Shown one piece after another: positions 1 to 9,158 of a DNA stretch of 64,000 nucleotides. This DNA is from Iamia sp963728655 (GTDB taxonomy: Bacteria > Actinomycetota > Acidimicrobiia > Acidimicrobiales > Iamiaceae): contig CAVSLD010000006.1 of assembly GCA_963728655.1 (NCBI GenBank), forward strand, positions 806,001-870,000. Reading direction: 5' to 3'. Under the pieces are notes generated by a model. It searched no databases, had not been told where the DNA came from, and was given only the letters and a program-made list of their open reading frames with translations. Each line of letters opens with the position of its first letter. Within the stretch, counting starts at the first letter, position 1. The position numbers and the translations under genes were made by a program.

Positions 1-571
1 TCGACGAGGCCGAGCGCCAGATCAAGCTGATCCTCGACCCGCCCACCGCCGAGGTGGGCGCCGTCTACACCGGCCGGGTCGTGAACATCACCAAGTTCGG
101 TGCGTTCGTCAACATCCTCCCGGGCCGTGACGGCCTGGTCCACATCTCCAAGCTCGGTGGGGGCAAGCGCATCGACCGGGTCGAGGACGTCGTCTCCCTC
201 GGCGACGAGATCGAGGTCCGCGTCGACGACGTCGACCCCAACGGCAAGGTCAGCCTCACCCCGGCCGACCAGCCGGTCGAGGAGAAGAAGCCCCGGCGGC
301 GGCGGCGACCGCGACCGTGGCGACCGCGACCGTGGCGGCCGCGACGGTGGCCGCGACCGTGGTGGGCGCGACGGCGGCCGCGAGCCGCGACCGCGCGACG
401 AGCGGCGACAGCGAGCTCCGGCGGCGGCCCGCCAAGGCCGAGGAGGTGTCCTTCGAGGACTCCTTCGACGCCGAGGTGGCCGCCGAGTTCGGCGACCTGG
501 GCCCGGGTGGCGACGATCGCCCCCGCAGCGGTGGCGACGACGGCGGCCGGCGCCGCCGCCGTCGTCGCTGA
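1..571 (+). CDS. pnp: polyribonucleotide nucleotidyltransferase (PNPase), 3' part, frameshifted
   Basis: This is the C-terminal end of PNPase, the phosphorolytic 3'-5' exoribonuclease of mRNA decay; the catalytic RNase PH domains lie upstream of the window. The frame starting at base 3 reads the linker (IKLILDPPTAEVG) into a complete S1 RNA-binding domain (about 54-270, with GRVVNITKFGAFVNILPG and GLVHISKLG). After base 285 the expected Asp/Arg/Gly-rich tail continues in the next frame (GGGGDRDRGDRDRGG) and then in the third frame (AKAEEVSFEDSFDAEVA) to TGA at 569-571. Two single-base indels are therefore implied, most likely sequence errors. The M16 protease follows closely, as is usual in actinomycetes. 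Confidence 0.9.
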
Positions 572-587
572 GCGCCCGCGAGAGCGC

Positions 588-1906
588 GTGATCGACGTCG
601 CCGGGGACGGCCCCGTCCCCGGCGACGCACCGATCCCCGCCCCCGCAGGCGAGGTCACGGTCACCACCCTCGCCTCCGGGCGCCGGGTCGTCACCGACCG
701 CATGCCGGGCGCGGCCTCGGCCACCGTGGTGGCCCTGGTCGGGCGTGGGCGGCCGCGACGAGCCGGCCCCGCTGGCCGGGGTGTCGCACTTCCTCGAGCA
801 CCTGCTCTGCAAGGGCAGCGACGGCTGGCCGGCCGCCGAGGTGGCCGAGGCCGTCGACGAGCGGGGCGGCGACCTCGACGCGGTCACCGACCGCGAGCGC
901 ACCGCCGTGCAGATCCGGGTCCCCGCCGCCGACGCCGGCTTCGCCCTCGACCTGCTGGGCGACCTGGTGCTGCGCCCCGCCGTGCGGGCCGACGAGGTCG
1001 ACCTGGAGCGCCGGGTGATCCTCGAGGAGCTGGCCCAGGCCGAGGAGGACCCCGAGGACCGGGCCCACGCCCTGGTCGCCCTGGCCCTCTACGGCGAGCA
1101 CCCCCTGGGCTCGGGAGGTCATCGGCGACCGGCGCACCCTGGCGGCCATGGGGCCGTCGGAGATCGCGCGCCTTCCACGCCGCCCGCTACCAGCCCGAGG
1201 CCATGGTCGTGGCGGCCGCCGGCGGCGTCGACCACGAGGCCGTCGTCGACCGGGTGCGGCGCTGGGAGGACCTGGTCGGCCCCGGCCCCGTCGGACCCGC
1301 TGCTCGCGGTGGACCGGACCGGCCCCGACGCCCCAGGCCGCCTCGACACGGGTCCTGCGCCGGCGCGGGCGAGCAGGTCCACGTGGTGGTCGGCTGGCCC
1401 CTGGGTGCGGTCGCCGACGACCGAGCGCCCGGCACTGGCGGTCGCGGCCCACATCCTCGGGCGGGGGCCCGGCCAGCCGCCTGTTCCGCTCGGTGCGCGA
1501 CGAGCGGGGGCTGGCCTACGCCGTCGACGCCTCGCTCGCCCTGCACGGCGACGCCGGGGCCCTCACCGCCTACGCCGGCTGCTCGCCCGGCGCGGTGGCC
1601 GAGGTCCGCGACCTGCTGGTGGCCGAGGTCGCCCGCCTGGCGGCCGAGGGCCCGACCGCCCGCGAGGTCGAGGTGGCCACCGGCTACCTGGCCGGCGCCT
1701 CGACGCTCGCCCTGGAGGACTCCGCCACCCGGGCCTGGCGGGTGGCCATCGAGGAGCTGGAGCGGGGCGGGGCCCGCCCGGCGGCCGAGCGCATCGCCGC
1801 CTACCGATCCGTGACCGTCGACCAGATCCGGGCCGCGGCGGCCACGCTGGCGGTCGGGCCGTCGACCGCCGTGGTGGGCCCCGTGCCCCGCCGGCTGCGC
1901 CTCTGA
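588..1906 (+). CDS. M16-family zinc metalloprotease, interrupted by several frameshifts
   Basis: Pitrilysin/processing-peptidase-like M16 protease, normally next to pnp in actinomycetes. From GTG 588 the beta-strand region (VTTLASGRRVVTDRMPG) is readable. After about 741 the next frame carries the zinc site HFLEH and, about 70 residues later, the third ligand region (ERRVILEELAQAEEDPED). Further single-base shifts occur near 1112, 1170, 1290, 1350, 1420 and 1470 before the C-terminal domain (SRLFRSVRDERGLAYAVDA) runs to TGA at 1904-1906. Joining the frames gives a protein of about 435 residues with all catalytic residues. All family blocks are present in order, so I read the shifts as sequence errors, but a true pseudogene cannot be excluded. 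Confidence 0.8.
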
Positions 1907-3179
1907 GCGCCCGTACGACGGCAGGCCCGCAGCGCCCGGACCCCGGCGCCGCGCCGGTCGACGACCTCCATGGTGCGGGCGGCCGAGGCCTCCAGCTCGG
2001 CCCTCCACCCCGGCGGCAGCCCGGGGTCGGCGAGGGTCTCGGCCACCGGGACGACCTCGAAGGTCGTCGGTGTCGACGTAGGTGGGCACGGCCTCGACGC
2101 GCGCGCACCTCGAGCGGCCCGCCCGACGGGCCCCCGGCGGTGACCACCACGATGAGGCCGTCGCGCCGCGGCACGTCCTCGGGCTGGTTGGCCAGCTGGT
2201 TGCCGAGCCCGTAGACCACCCAGGTCGGGCCCACCCGCTCGACGGGCTGCACCACGTGGGCGTGGTGGCCGATGATCAGGTCGATCTCGGGGACCTGGGC
2301 CAGGGCCGCGGCCACGTCCTGCTGGAAGGCGCTGGGCTCGGAGCGGTACTCGTCGCCCCAGTGGAGGCTGACGACCACCATCTGGGCCCCGAAGGCGACC
2401 GCGGCGCGGGCGTCGGCGGCGATGCGCGCCGGGATCGATGAGGTTGGCGGCCCAGGGCGCGTCGGCGGGGAGCGGTATCCCGTTGAAGCCGTAGGCGTAG
2501 GACAGGTGGGCGACCACCTGGCCGGCGACCTCGTAGCAGCCGGGGGCCCGACGCCTCCTCCGGCGGTGCGGGCCGTGCCGGTGTGGCCGAGGCCGAGCAG
2601 GTCGAAGGTGTCGAGGGTGGCATCGATGCCGGCACGGCCCCCGTCGAGGCTGTGGTTCGACGCGGTGGAGCAGCCGTCGTAGCCGACGGCCGCCAGGGCG
2701 GAGGCCACCTCCCGGGGGGCGTGGAAGGTGGGGTAGCCGGCGACGGCCTGGCCGTCGCCCACCAGGGGCACCTCCAGGTGGCACAGGGCGAGGTCGGCCG
2801 CGCCCACCACCGGGGCGAGGGGAGCCAGCATCGGGACGAAGTCGTAGGCCCGGCCGACCGCCGCGCCCCGCCGCGCCGCGTCGGCGTCGATGGGGTCGTG
2901 GAGCAGCACGTCGCCACCGAACGCGAGGGTCACCTGCACGTCGGGCGGCGGCGCCGTGGTGGGCGGCACCGGGGCCGCCGTCGTCGAGGCCGGCGGGTCG
3001 GCGCCCTCGGCCACGGTGGCGACCGGCGCGGTGGCCGGTGACCGGTCGGCACCGGCCGCCGGGGCCGCGGCGGGGTCGTCGCCCGTGCAGGCCACCGCCA
3101 CCGCTCCGAGGAGGACGACGAGGGCCACGGCGCACGCGCGTCCGCCGGGCGAGCCGCCCCCTGCGGACCTGTCGTGCAC
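1801..3179 (-). CDS. CapA-like metallophosphatase-fold lipoprotein, frameshifted
   Basis: The N-terminus is a lipoprotein signal: basic start, hydrophobic stretch ALVVLLGAVAVAC with a lipobox Cys, then a Pro/Thr/Ala-rich linker. The mature part has the CapA/PgsA (poly-gamma-glutamate synthesis) blocks: FGGDVLLHDPI, CHLEVPLVGDG, STASNHSLDGG, VSLHWGDEY, IIGHHAHVVQP and VVYGLGNQLANQ. It is probably a cell-surface hydrolase; its substrate cannot be told from sequence. The start is GTG 3179, with TAGGTT (3191-3186) six nucleotides upstream. About four frame changes occur (near 2570, 2440, 2100 and 2060). The readable C-terminus (FEVVPVAETLADPGLPPGW) ends in a frame whose stop is at 1801, overlapping the M16 gene, so the true end is uncertain. 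Confidence 0.72.
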
Positions 3180-3271
3180 CGACAGAACCTAGGTCCCGGG
3201 GTCGGGCCCGGGTGGGACGGTGGGTGGGGCCGGCCCGGTCCCCGGCAGGGCCGCGCCTACGGTGGTCCGCC

Positions 3272-4363
3272 GTGGCCCAGGTCCGCCCGCTCCCGGCTCC
3301 GCCCGCCACCCCCGCCGCGCCCGTGGCCCGGCCCACCGGCCCGGTCCGCCTCGCCCCGGGGTGGCTGCTGGCCCTGATGGCGGCCAACACCGTCACCGCC
3401 ATCGGGCTCTTCGGCGACATCGCCCGCCACGTGTCCCTCGACACCACCCTCCAGGGCGACACCTTCCTCGCCGGGTGGCACCTCGTGCTCTACGGCGGGG
3501 TGGCCGCCGGTGCCCTGGTGCTCGGGGTCCTCGCCTACGTGCACGGCCCGTGGGCACCGTGGCGTCGGCTGCCGGCCGCCACCGCAGGGGTGGCCGTGCT
3601 CACCGTGGGCGGGGCCAGCGACCTGCTCTGGCACCAGGCCTACGGGGTGGAGGCCGCCTTCCAGGCCCTGGTCAGCCCGCCCCACCTGCTGATCTTCGCC
3701 GGGCTGGTGATGCTGATGGTCGCGCCGGTGGGGGCGGTGGCCGAGGGGCCCAGCCGCCCGGTCGACGCCGTGCGCTCGGCGGTCCTGGCCCTGTCGCTCA
3801 CGTCGCTGCTGCTCGTGGTGTCGCTCTTCACCGGCTACCTGACCCCGCTCATCGGGGGCAGCGAGTTCCAGGCCGGCACCTACCAGGAACCCCTCATCGG
3901 CACGTCGCTGCTGGACTACGACACCGCCCGTGGCCTCGGGGTGGCGCTGTGGTTCAGTGCCCTGGTGAGCCTGGTGGTGGTGGCCGTGCGGGCGCGAGCC
4001 GCCCCCGTGGCCGGGACCTGGACGCTCACCTTCGGCCTGCTGGGCGTCGCCCCGCTCGTCGCCACCGGCGCGGTCACCCTGCCCCTCACGCTCGGCCTGG
4101 TCACCTTCGGCATGGTGTCGGACCTCACCGCCACCCGCAGCCGCCCCCACCCCCTCGCGACGGGCCTGGCCTCGGCCTCGCTGTGGACCGTCCTCTTCGC
4201 GGGCGTGGGCGGGCGGGGGGACCTGGTGTGGAACCAGGAGCTGTGGGCCGGGGTCATCACCTCGTCGTTCCTGGTGGGCGCGGCCGTCGGCGCTGCCTTC
4301 CGCTGGGTCGCGCCGCCGGCCCCGCCCCTCGGACCGGGGTCGGAGCCGGGGCCGACACCCTAG
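3272..4363 (+). CDS. polytopic membrane protein of unknown function
   Basis: A 363-residue protein with about ten hydrophobic segments spread from residue 25 to the end and few charged loops, so an integral inner-membrane protein. I do not recognise a family. Notable blocks are SPPHLLIFAGLVML in the fourth segment and a short Pro-rich C-terminal tail. Start GTG 3272 is preferred over upstream in-frame codons because TACGGT (3258-3263) lies eight nucleotides before it, the leaderless promoter spacing seen at many genes here. It is divergent from the CapA gene. Its stop codon TAG forms the first bases of a TAGGGT hexamer (4361-4366) that could serve the next gene. Confidence 0.72.
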   Translation: MAQVRPLPAPPATPAAPVARPTGPVRLAPGWLLALMAANTVTAIGLFGDIARHVSLDTTLQGDTFLAGWHLVLYGGVAAGALVLGVLAYVHGPWAPWRRLPAATAGVAVLTVGGASDLLWHQAYGVEAAFQALVSPPHLLIFAGLVMLMVAPVGAVAEGPSRPVDAVRSAVLALSLTSLLLVVSLFTGYLTPLIGGSEFQAGTYQEPLIGTSLLDYDTARGLGVALWFSALVSLVVVAVRARAAPVAGTWTLTFGLLGVAPLVATGAVTLPLTLGLVTFGMVSDLTATRSRPHPLATGLASASLWTVLFAGVGGRGDLVWNQELWAGVITSSFLVGAAVGAAFRWVAPPAPPLGPGSEPGPTP

Positions 4364-4406
4364 GGTCGTGCGGCCGGGACCACCCGGCCCGACCGGGAGG
4401 GCGCAC

Positions 4407-5176
4407 GTGCAGATCAAGGGAGCGACGGTGCTGGTCACCGGGGCCAGCGGGGGGTTGGGCCAGGCCATCGCACGCGACCTGGCGGGGAGGGGGCGCGCCT
4501 CGTGCTCACCGCCCGGCGCACCGACGTGATCCGGGGCCTGGCCGACGAGCTGGGCGCCGAGGCCGTCACCGCCGACCTCACCGACCGCGCCGACGTCGAT
4601 CGCCTGGCGGCCCGCAGCGACGAGGTCGACATCCTGGTGGCCAACGCCGGCGTCGGCAGTGACCGGGCCGTCGGCGAGGTCGAGCCGGCCGACGTGGACG
4701 TGAGCGTCGACGTCAACCTGCGGGCGCCGATCCTGCTCACCACGGCCTTCGTGCAGGCGCACCTGGCCTCGGGGCGACCGGGCCACGTGGTGCTGGTCGG
4801 CTCCCTGTCGGGCCTGGCCCCGTCGCCCCAGACCTTCCTCTACAACGCGACGAAGTTCGGCCTGCGGGGCTTCGCCCTGTCGGTGCGCCAAGACCTGCAC
4901 GACGGCCCGGTCGGCCTCAGCATCGTCGAGCCCGGCTTCGTCCGCGACGCCGGGATGTTCCACGACGGCGGGACGGAGCTGCCGCCCGGCGTGCGCACCA
5001 CCACCCCGGCGGCGGTGGCGGCCGGGGTGGTCCGCGCCGTCGAGCGCGACGTGGCCGAGGTCTTCGTGGCGCCCACCGAGCTGCGGATGGCGTCCACCCT
5101 GGCGACGGTGGCCCCCGGGCTCACCGCCGCCGTGCTGCGTCGGGTCGATCCCCGTCGCGACGACGCCCCGGGTTGA
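4407..5176 (+). CDS. short-chain dehydrogenase/reductase (SDR), one frameshift
   Basis: NAD(P)-dependent classical SDR oxidoreductase. The cofactor motif TGASGGLG is at residues 11-18 in the frame of GTG 4407, which follows a GGGAGG Shine-Dalgarno sequence. The rest is in another frame from about 4495: NAG motif (LVANAGVG), catalytic Ser (VGSLSG) and YNATK. Restoring one G in the run at 4488-4492 gives a continuous protein (LAGRGARLVLTARR), so a single-G deletion in a homopolymer explains the shift, most likely a sequence error. The substrate is unknown. The TAGGGT overlapping the previous stop codon may be its -10 element. Confidence 0.82.
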
Positions 5177-5185
5177 GCCGGCCCG

Positions 5186-5764
5186 TCAGGCGGGCGGGCG
5201 GGACGCGGCCACCCGGTCGCGGATCTCCCGGGCCCGGGCGACGAGGGCGCTCTCCTCACGGCGGGCCGCCGAGGCCCGGTCCGACGCCTCGGCCGCCTCC
5301 TTCTCGGCCGTCTCGGCCCGCGAGCCGTGCTCGGCGGCCTGGGACTCGAGGTCGTCGGCCTCGGCGATCTGCTCGTCGAAGGTGTGGCGCCGCTCCTCGG
5401 CCACCGTGGCCGACTCGTAGCGGGGCACGCCGGGCTGGCCCTGGTCGTCGGGCGCGGGCAGGCCGTAGTGCTGGAGGAAGGCGGTCTCCTCCTCGGGTGT
5501 CATCTGCCCGGACTTGTGCACGGTGGGGGCGGCGGTGACCTCGTCCTCGGTCAACGGGAGGCGGATGTGGCCCTTGCCCACCGTGGCGTCGCCCAGGGGG
5601 ACCAGGTGCAGGCCCCGGCTCAGGCGGCCGGTCTTGACCGCGCCGATGATCGGCTCGGACCGGCCCAGCTCGGAGTAGGTCTCCTCCAGCCGACCGATCT
5701 TCTCGCCGTCCTGGTCGACGATGTCGGACCCCTTCCACTCGCCGATGTTCTCGACCTGGGCCAT
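5186..5764 (-). CDS. PRC-barrel domain protein
   Basis: A 192-residue soluble protein starting at ATG 5764. Residues 5-75 look like a PRC-barrel (GSDIVDQDGEKIGRLEETY, then SRGLHLVPLGDA and IRLPLTEDEVTAAP), a small beta-barrel found in RimM and in stress proteins. A linker (PEEETAFLQHYGLPAP) leads to a C-terminal region from about residue 130 that is rich in Ala, Glu and Arg and probably forms a helical coiled coil. Actinomycetes carry many such proteins without assigned function. It stands alone, convergent with the SDR gene and divergent from dapB. Confidence 0.75.
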   Translation of the reverse strand: MAQVENIGEWKGSDIVDQDGEKIGRLEETYSELGRSEPIIGAVKTGRLSRGLHLVPLGDATVGKGHIRLPLTEDEVTAAPTVHKSGQMTPEEETAFLQHYGLPAPDDQGQPGVPRYESATVAEERRHTFDEQIAEADDLESQAAEHGSRAETAEKEAAEASDRASAARREESALVARAREIRDRVAASRPPA

Positions 5765-5915
5765 GTGCGTCTCCTCTGTGGTGCGGACCAGGGCGCTACC
5801 CCGGCGTGCGGCGGTGACGCCGATCCCTCCGCCGACGCCGAACGTCACCCGGTCGGGTGGCGCTCCTGGCGGCGCTCCCCGGTCGGCCCGGGCCTCGTCC
5901 GGTAGGTTGCCGCCC

Positions 5916-6717
5916 ATGGCTCGGCGCGTCGCTGTCTTCGGGGCCGGGGGGCGGATGGGGAGCACCGTCTGCCGCGCCGTGGTCGACGACCCCGACCTCG
6001 AGCTGGTGGCGGCGGTCGACCCCCACCACGCCGGGCTCGACCTGCGCCAGGTCACCGGGCTCGACACCGACCTGGTGGTCGACGCCGACGCCGAGAGCCT
6101 CGGCGCGGCCGGCGCCGAGGTGGCGGTCGACTTCACGCTCGTCGACGCGGCCCGGGCCAACCTGGCCTGGTGCGCCGCCCACGGGGTGCACGCCGTCGTC
6201 GGCACCAGCGGCTTCGACGAGGCCGACATCGACGCGGGCCCGCCAGGAGTTCACGGCCAGCAACTGCGTGATCGCGCCCAACTTCGCCATCGGGGCGGTG
6301 CTGATGATGCACTTCGCCGAGCTGGCCGCGCCCTACTTCGAGACCGCCGACATCGTGGAGACCCACCACGACGCCAAGGTCGACGCGCCATCGGGCACGG
6401 CCATGGCCACCGCCGAGCGCATGGCCGCGGCCTCCTCGTCCTGGGCGCCGGACCCGACCACGTCCACCGTGCTCGACTCCGCCCGCGGCGCCGAGCTGGG
6501 CGGCGTGCGGGTGCACTCGCTGCGGGTCCGGGGCATGGTGGCCCACCAGGAGGTGGTGCTGGGCACCACCGGGCAGACCCTCACCATCCGCCACGACAGC
6601 TACGACCGGGCCTCGTTCATGCCCGGCGTGGTGCTGGCGGTGAAGGCGGTGCAGGACCACCCCGGCGTCACCGTCGGGCTGCGCAGCCTGCTCGGCCTCA
6701 CCCCCGACGCCGGCTGA
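5916..6717 (+). CDS. dapB: 4-hydroxy-tetrahydrodipicolinate reductase, one frameshift
   Basis: DapB reduces 4-hydroxy-tetrahydrodipicolinate with NAD(P)H in the diaminopimelate/lysine pathway. From ATG 5916 the nucleotide-binding loop FGAGGRMGS is at residues 7-15. VDFTLVDAARAN and VVGTSGFDEADID follow. Then one extra G near 6238-6240 moves the reading frame, and the rest (NCVIAPNFAIGAVLMM, the signature HHDAKVDAPSGTA, and GMVAHQEVVLGT) runs to TGA at 6715-6717. The gene should be essential and both halves are fully conserved, so a one-base sequence error is the simplest explanation. TAGGTT (5903-5908) lies seven nucleotides before the ATG, suggesting a leaderless mRNA. Confidence 0.93.
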
Positions 6718-6723
6718 CCCGGG

Positions 6724-7521
6724 TCACGGGTCCGGCGCCCGCCCGTCGGCCTCCACTGCGGGGCCGGGCACCTCGTCGGTCCCGGTCGCGTCGTCCTGCC
6801 CGTCGCCGGCGCGGCCCTCGTCCTCGGCCTGGATCTCGGCGATCTCCTCGTCGATGTGGAGCAGGCCGCTGACCTCGCCGCCACCGGCGCGGCGGTCCGA
6901 CCAGATCGACAGGGCCAGCAGGCCCAGGCTGATGCCGAACACCAGCAGGCGGTTGGCACTGATGAAGTCGCGCACCACATCGAGGGGCTCGGACACCGAG
7001 TCGGTGACGAACCACAGGACCGTGAGGCGCCCGATGGTGCCCAGGACGTTGAGCACCGCGAACACCGGGACGCTCATGCCGCCGGCGCCGGCGAAGAGGC
7101 AGATGTAGTTGTTGGGGGCGATCACGATGAGGGGGTACGAGGCCTTGCCGAACCACCGCTCGGCGGTGCGGGCGATGGGCCCGTAGGTGGCGCTGCGGCG
7201 CTCGATCCAGCGCACGCCGGCATCGCCGTACCAGCGGCCCAGCAGGAAGAAGAGCGGGTCGGAGATGAGGAGCCGGACGGTGGCGATGCCGAAGAAGGCC
7301 CACCAGGTGAGCTCGGACTTCACCAGCACCAGGTTCCGGTTCCGGGCGTTCATGGCGATGAACGCCTCGGGGTACTTGTCCGACACGGCCAGCAGGAAGG
7401 TGTCGCCGGCCAGGGCCAGCACGAAGAAGCCGATGGCGAGGGTGACCACGACGTTGCGGGCCGCCTTGCTGGGCGGACCGCTGGCGGGCGCGGCGGCGGG
7501 GGCCGGGGCGTCGGAGGTCAA
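6724..7521 (-). CDS. DedA/VTT-like membrane protein
   Basis: A 265-residue protein with about five membrane segments and a long acidic cytoplasmic tail (residues 215-265). The stretch DPLFFLLGRWYGDAGVRW, followed by WFGKASYPLIVIAPN, resembles the DedA/SNARE-associated (VTT) fold, whose members move lipids such as undecaprenyl phosphate or act in membrane homeostasis. The match is weaker than for canonical DedA. The only start that gives the full N-terminus is TTG 7521, and no strong ribosome-binding site precedes it, so the exact start is uncertain. It is convergent with dapB and divergent from the SURF1 gene. Confidence 0.68.
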   Translation of the reverse strand: MTSDAPAPAAAPASGPPSKAARNVVVTLAIGFFVLALAGDTFLLAVSDKYPEAFIAMNARNRNLVLVKSELTWWAFFGIATVRLLISDPLFFLLGRWYGDAGVRWIERRSATYGPIARTAERWFGKASYPLIVIAPNNYICLFAGAGGMSVPVFAVLNVLGTIGRLTVLWFVTDSVSEPLDVVRDFISANRLLVFGISLGLLALSIWSDRRAGGGEVSGLLHIDEEIAEIQAEDEGRAGDGQDDATGTDEVPGPAVEADGRAPDP

Positions 7522-7609
7522 GGGGAGATCATGCCAGCCGGCCGCCGGTGCGAGGGGGCGAGGGCCTCGCGAGGGGACCGGGCTGCACCGCTGCTCCTAG
7601 TGTCGAGGC

Positions 7610-8458
7610 GTGTACCGGTTCGCCCTGCGCCCGTGGTGGATCGTCTCCCACCTGTTCGTGCTGGCCCTGGTGGTGGCCTTCGTCAACCTCGGGTTCTGGC
7701 AGCTGCGCCGCCTCGACGAGCGCAGGGACCGCAACGCCGAGCTGGTCGCCCGCCTGGCCGAGCCCACCCAGGACGTGGCCACCCTGGTCCCCGACGGAGG
7801 GGCCGCACCGGACGGCGATCAGGTCGACGACCGCCGCGTCACCGCCACCGGCACGTACCGCGGCGACGAGGCCGTGCTCATCCGGGGCCGCAGCCTGCAC
7901 GACTCACCAGGGTCCTGGGTCGTCGTGCCCCTCGAGCTGCCCGACGGGCGGGTGGTGGCGGTCAACCGGGGCTGGATCCGCAACGACGGCCGCTTCACCG
8001 AGGTGCCCGACCAGTACACCGAGGTGCCCTCGGGCGAGGTCACCGTCACCGGCCTCACGCACCCCTCCCAGGAGCGGGGAACCCTCGGCGCCACCGACCC
8101 CACCGGCACCGAGCTCACCAGCCTGGCCCGGGTCGACCTCGCCCGCCTCGACGAGCAGGTCGACGGCGACCTCCTGCCGGTGTGGGTGCAGCTCACCGAG
8201 GCCGAGGCGGCCGCCCCCGATCCCTCGCCCGAGCTGCTCGACCCGCCGGTGGTCGACGACCAGGGGCCCCACCTGAGCTACGCCTTCCAGTGGTTCACCT
8301 TCGCCACCATCGCCGTGGTGGGGTACCCGCTCATCCTGCGCCGGGTGGCCCGGGAGCGGGGGAAGGGCCCCGACGACGACGCCGACGGCCTCGACGACCC
8401 CGATCCCCACGACCGCCCCGCCCCGGGCGACCCCCGCCTCGACCCCGTCGAGCCGTGA
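7610..8458 (+). CDS. SURF1-family cytochrome oxidase assembly protein
   Basis: SURF1 proteins help build haem-copper cytochrome c oxidase. The architecture fits: an N-terminal membrane segment (HLFVLALVVAFVNLGFWQL, residues 14-32), a periplasmic domain with the family blocks GFWQLRRLDER, VNRGWI and HLSYAFQWFTFA, and a second membrane segment at about 222-242 followed by an acidic tail. The 282-residue length is normal. Start GTG 7610 is six nucleotides after TAGTGT (7598-7603). Its stop overlaps the start of the downstream TetR gene by 4 bp, so the two are probably co-transcribed. Confidence 0.85.
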   Translation: MYRFALRPWWIVSHLFVLALVVAFVNLGFWQLRRLDERRDRNAELVARLAEPTQDVATLVPDGGAAPDGDQVDDRRVTATGTYRGDEAVLIRGRSLHDSPGSWVVVPLELPDGRVVAVNRGWIRNDGRFTEVPDQYTEVPSGEVTVTGLTHPSQERGTLGATDPTGTELTSLARVDLARLDEQVDGDLLPVWVQLTEAEAAAPDPSPELLDPPVVDDQGPHLSYAFQWFTFATIAVVGYPLILRRVARERGKGPDDDADGLDDPDPHDRPAPGDPRLDPVEP

Positions 8459-9072
8459 GCGCCTCCGGGACCGGGACCGGGACCGGGGCCGGGGCCGAGC
8501 CCGACGACGGCGACGTCCGGACCCGCATCCTGGGCGCGGCGGTGGACGAGGCCGGCGCCTCCGGTCTGGGGCGCCTGACCCTCGAGGGGGTGGCCCGTCG
8601 GGCCGGCGTGGCCCGGGCCACGGTGTACCGCCACTTCCCCGGCGGCCGCGACCAGGTCACGGCGGAGGCGGTGACCTGGGAGGTGGCCCGCTACTTCGCC
8701 GCCCTGCTGGGCCGGCTGGAGGGCGTCGAGGACATCGCGGCGCGGCTGGAGCGGGGCATCGCCGAGGGGCGAGTGCTCCTGGCCGAGCACCAGGTGTTCC
8801 AGAAGGTGGTCGACACCGAGCCCGAGCGGCTCCTGCCCCACCTGTCCCAGAGCGCCCCCCTGGTGCAGGCCGCGGTGCGCGACGACATCCGTCCCCGGCT
8901 GGAGGCGGCCGACCTGGTCGAGGGGGCGGACCCGGCGGAGGCGGCCGACTTCCTGGCCCGCAACGTGCTGTCGCTGCTCATGGCCGAGGGGGGCTGGGAC
9001 CTCGACGACCCCGCCGAGGTCCGCCGCCTGGTGCGGGGCAACCTCCTCGCCGGCGTCCTCGCCCACCCCTGA
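8455..9072 (+). CDS. TetR-family transcriptional regulator
   Basis: A 205-residue repressor-type protein. The N-terminal helix-turn-helix (LTLEGVARRAGVARATVYRHF, about residues 42-62) is typical of TetR, followed by an all-helical ligand-binding domain. GTG 8455 overlaps the SURF1 stop (GTGA), arguing for translational coupling. It is paralogous to the next gene: both share ATVYRHFPGGRDQ or ATLYRAFPGGRDQ and similar length, so a local duplication is likely. Ligand unknown. The position next to a diiron protein suggests control of that gene or of lipid metabolism, but this is inference. Confidence 0.88.
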   Translation: MSASGTGTGTGAGAEPDDGDVRTRILGAAVDEAGASGLGRLTLEGVARRAGVARATVYRHFPGGRDQVTAEAVTWEVARYFAALLGRLEGVEDIAARLERGIAEGRVLLAEHQVFQKVVDTEPERLLPHLSQSAPLVQAAVRDDIRPRLEAADLVEGADPAEAADFLARNVLSLLMAEGGWDLDDPAEVRRLVRGNLLAGVLAHP

Positions 9073-9122
9073 CGTCCGCGCCCGCGGCAGGGGGCGGCGG
9101 TCTCGGTGTGACCGGTGCCTCG

Positions 9123-9155
9123 TTGCGATGAGACAGGTTCCGTCCTACTGTCTCA
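9123..9155 (+). promoter_or_regulatory. promoter with overlapping palindromic TetR-type operator
   Basis: TTGCGA (9123-9128) and TACTGT (9146-9151) are spaced 17 bp apart, giving a sigma-70-like promoter whose start would fall at or next to GTG 9159, so the mRNA is probably leaderless. A perfect 8-bp inverted repeat, TGAGACAG (9129-9136) and CTGTCTCA (9148-9155), with an 11-bp spacer, covers the promoter spacer and the -10 element. This is the size and placement expected for a TetR operator, most simply bound by the product of the gene it precedes (autorepression). Confidence 0.7.
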
Positions 9156-9158
9156 CCC

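Noticed and set aside
4368..4370. GTG 4368 as start of the SDR gene right after TAGGGT
   Set aside because: It is only one base after the hexamer, so it would lie upstream of the transcript start. GTG 4407 follows a GGGAGG.
6230..6250. Programmed ribosomal frameshift in dapB (and in ftsK, nrdJ)
   Set aside because: There is no slippery heptamer with a downstream structure at these points, these families are not known for it, and indels are frequent in the same region.
9073..9122. A separate promoter or gene between the two TetR genes apart from the palindromic one
   Set aside because: No additional frame, Shine-Dalgarno or hexamer pair could be supported.
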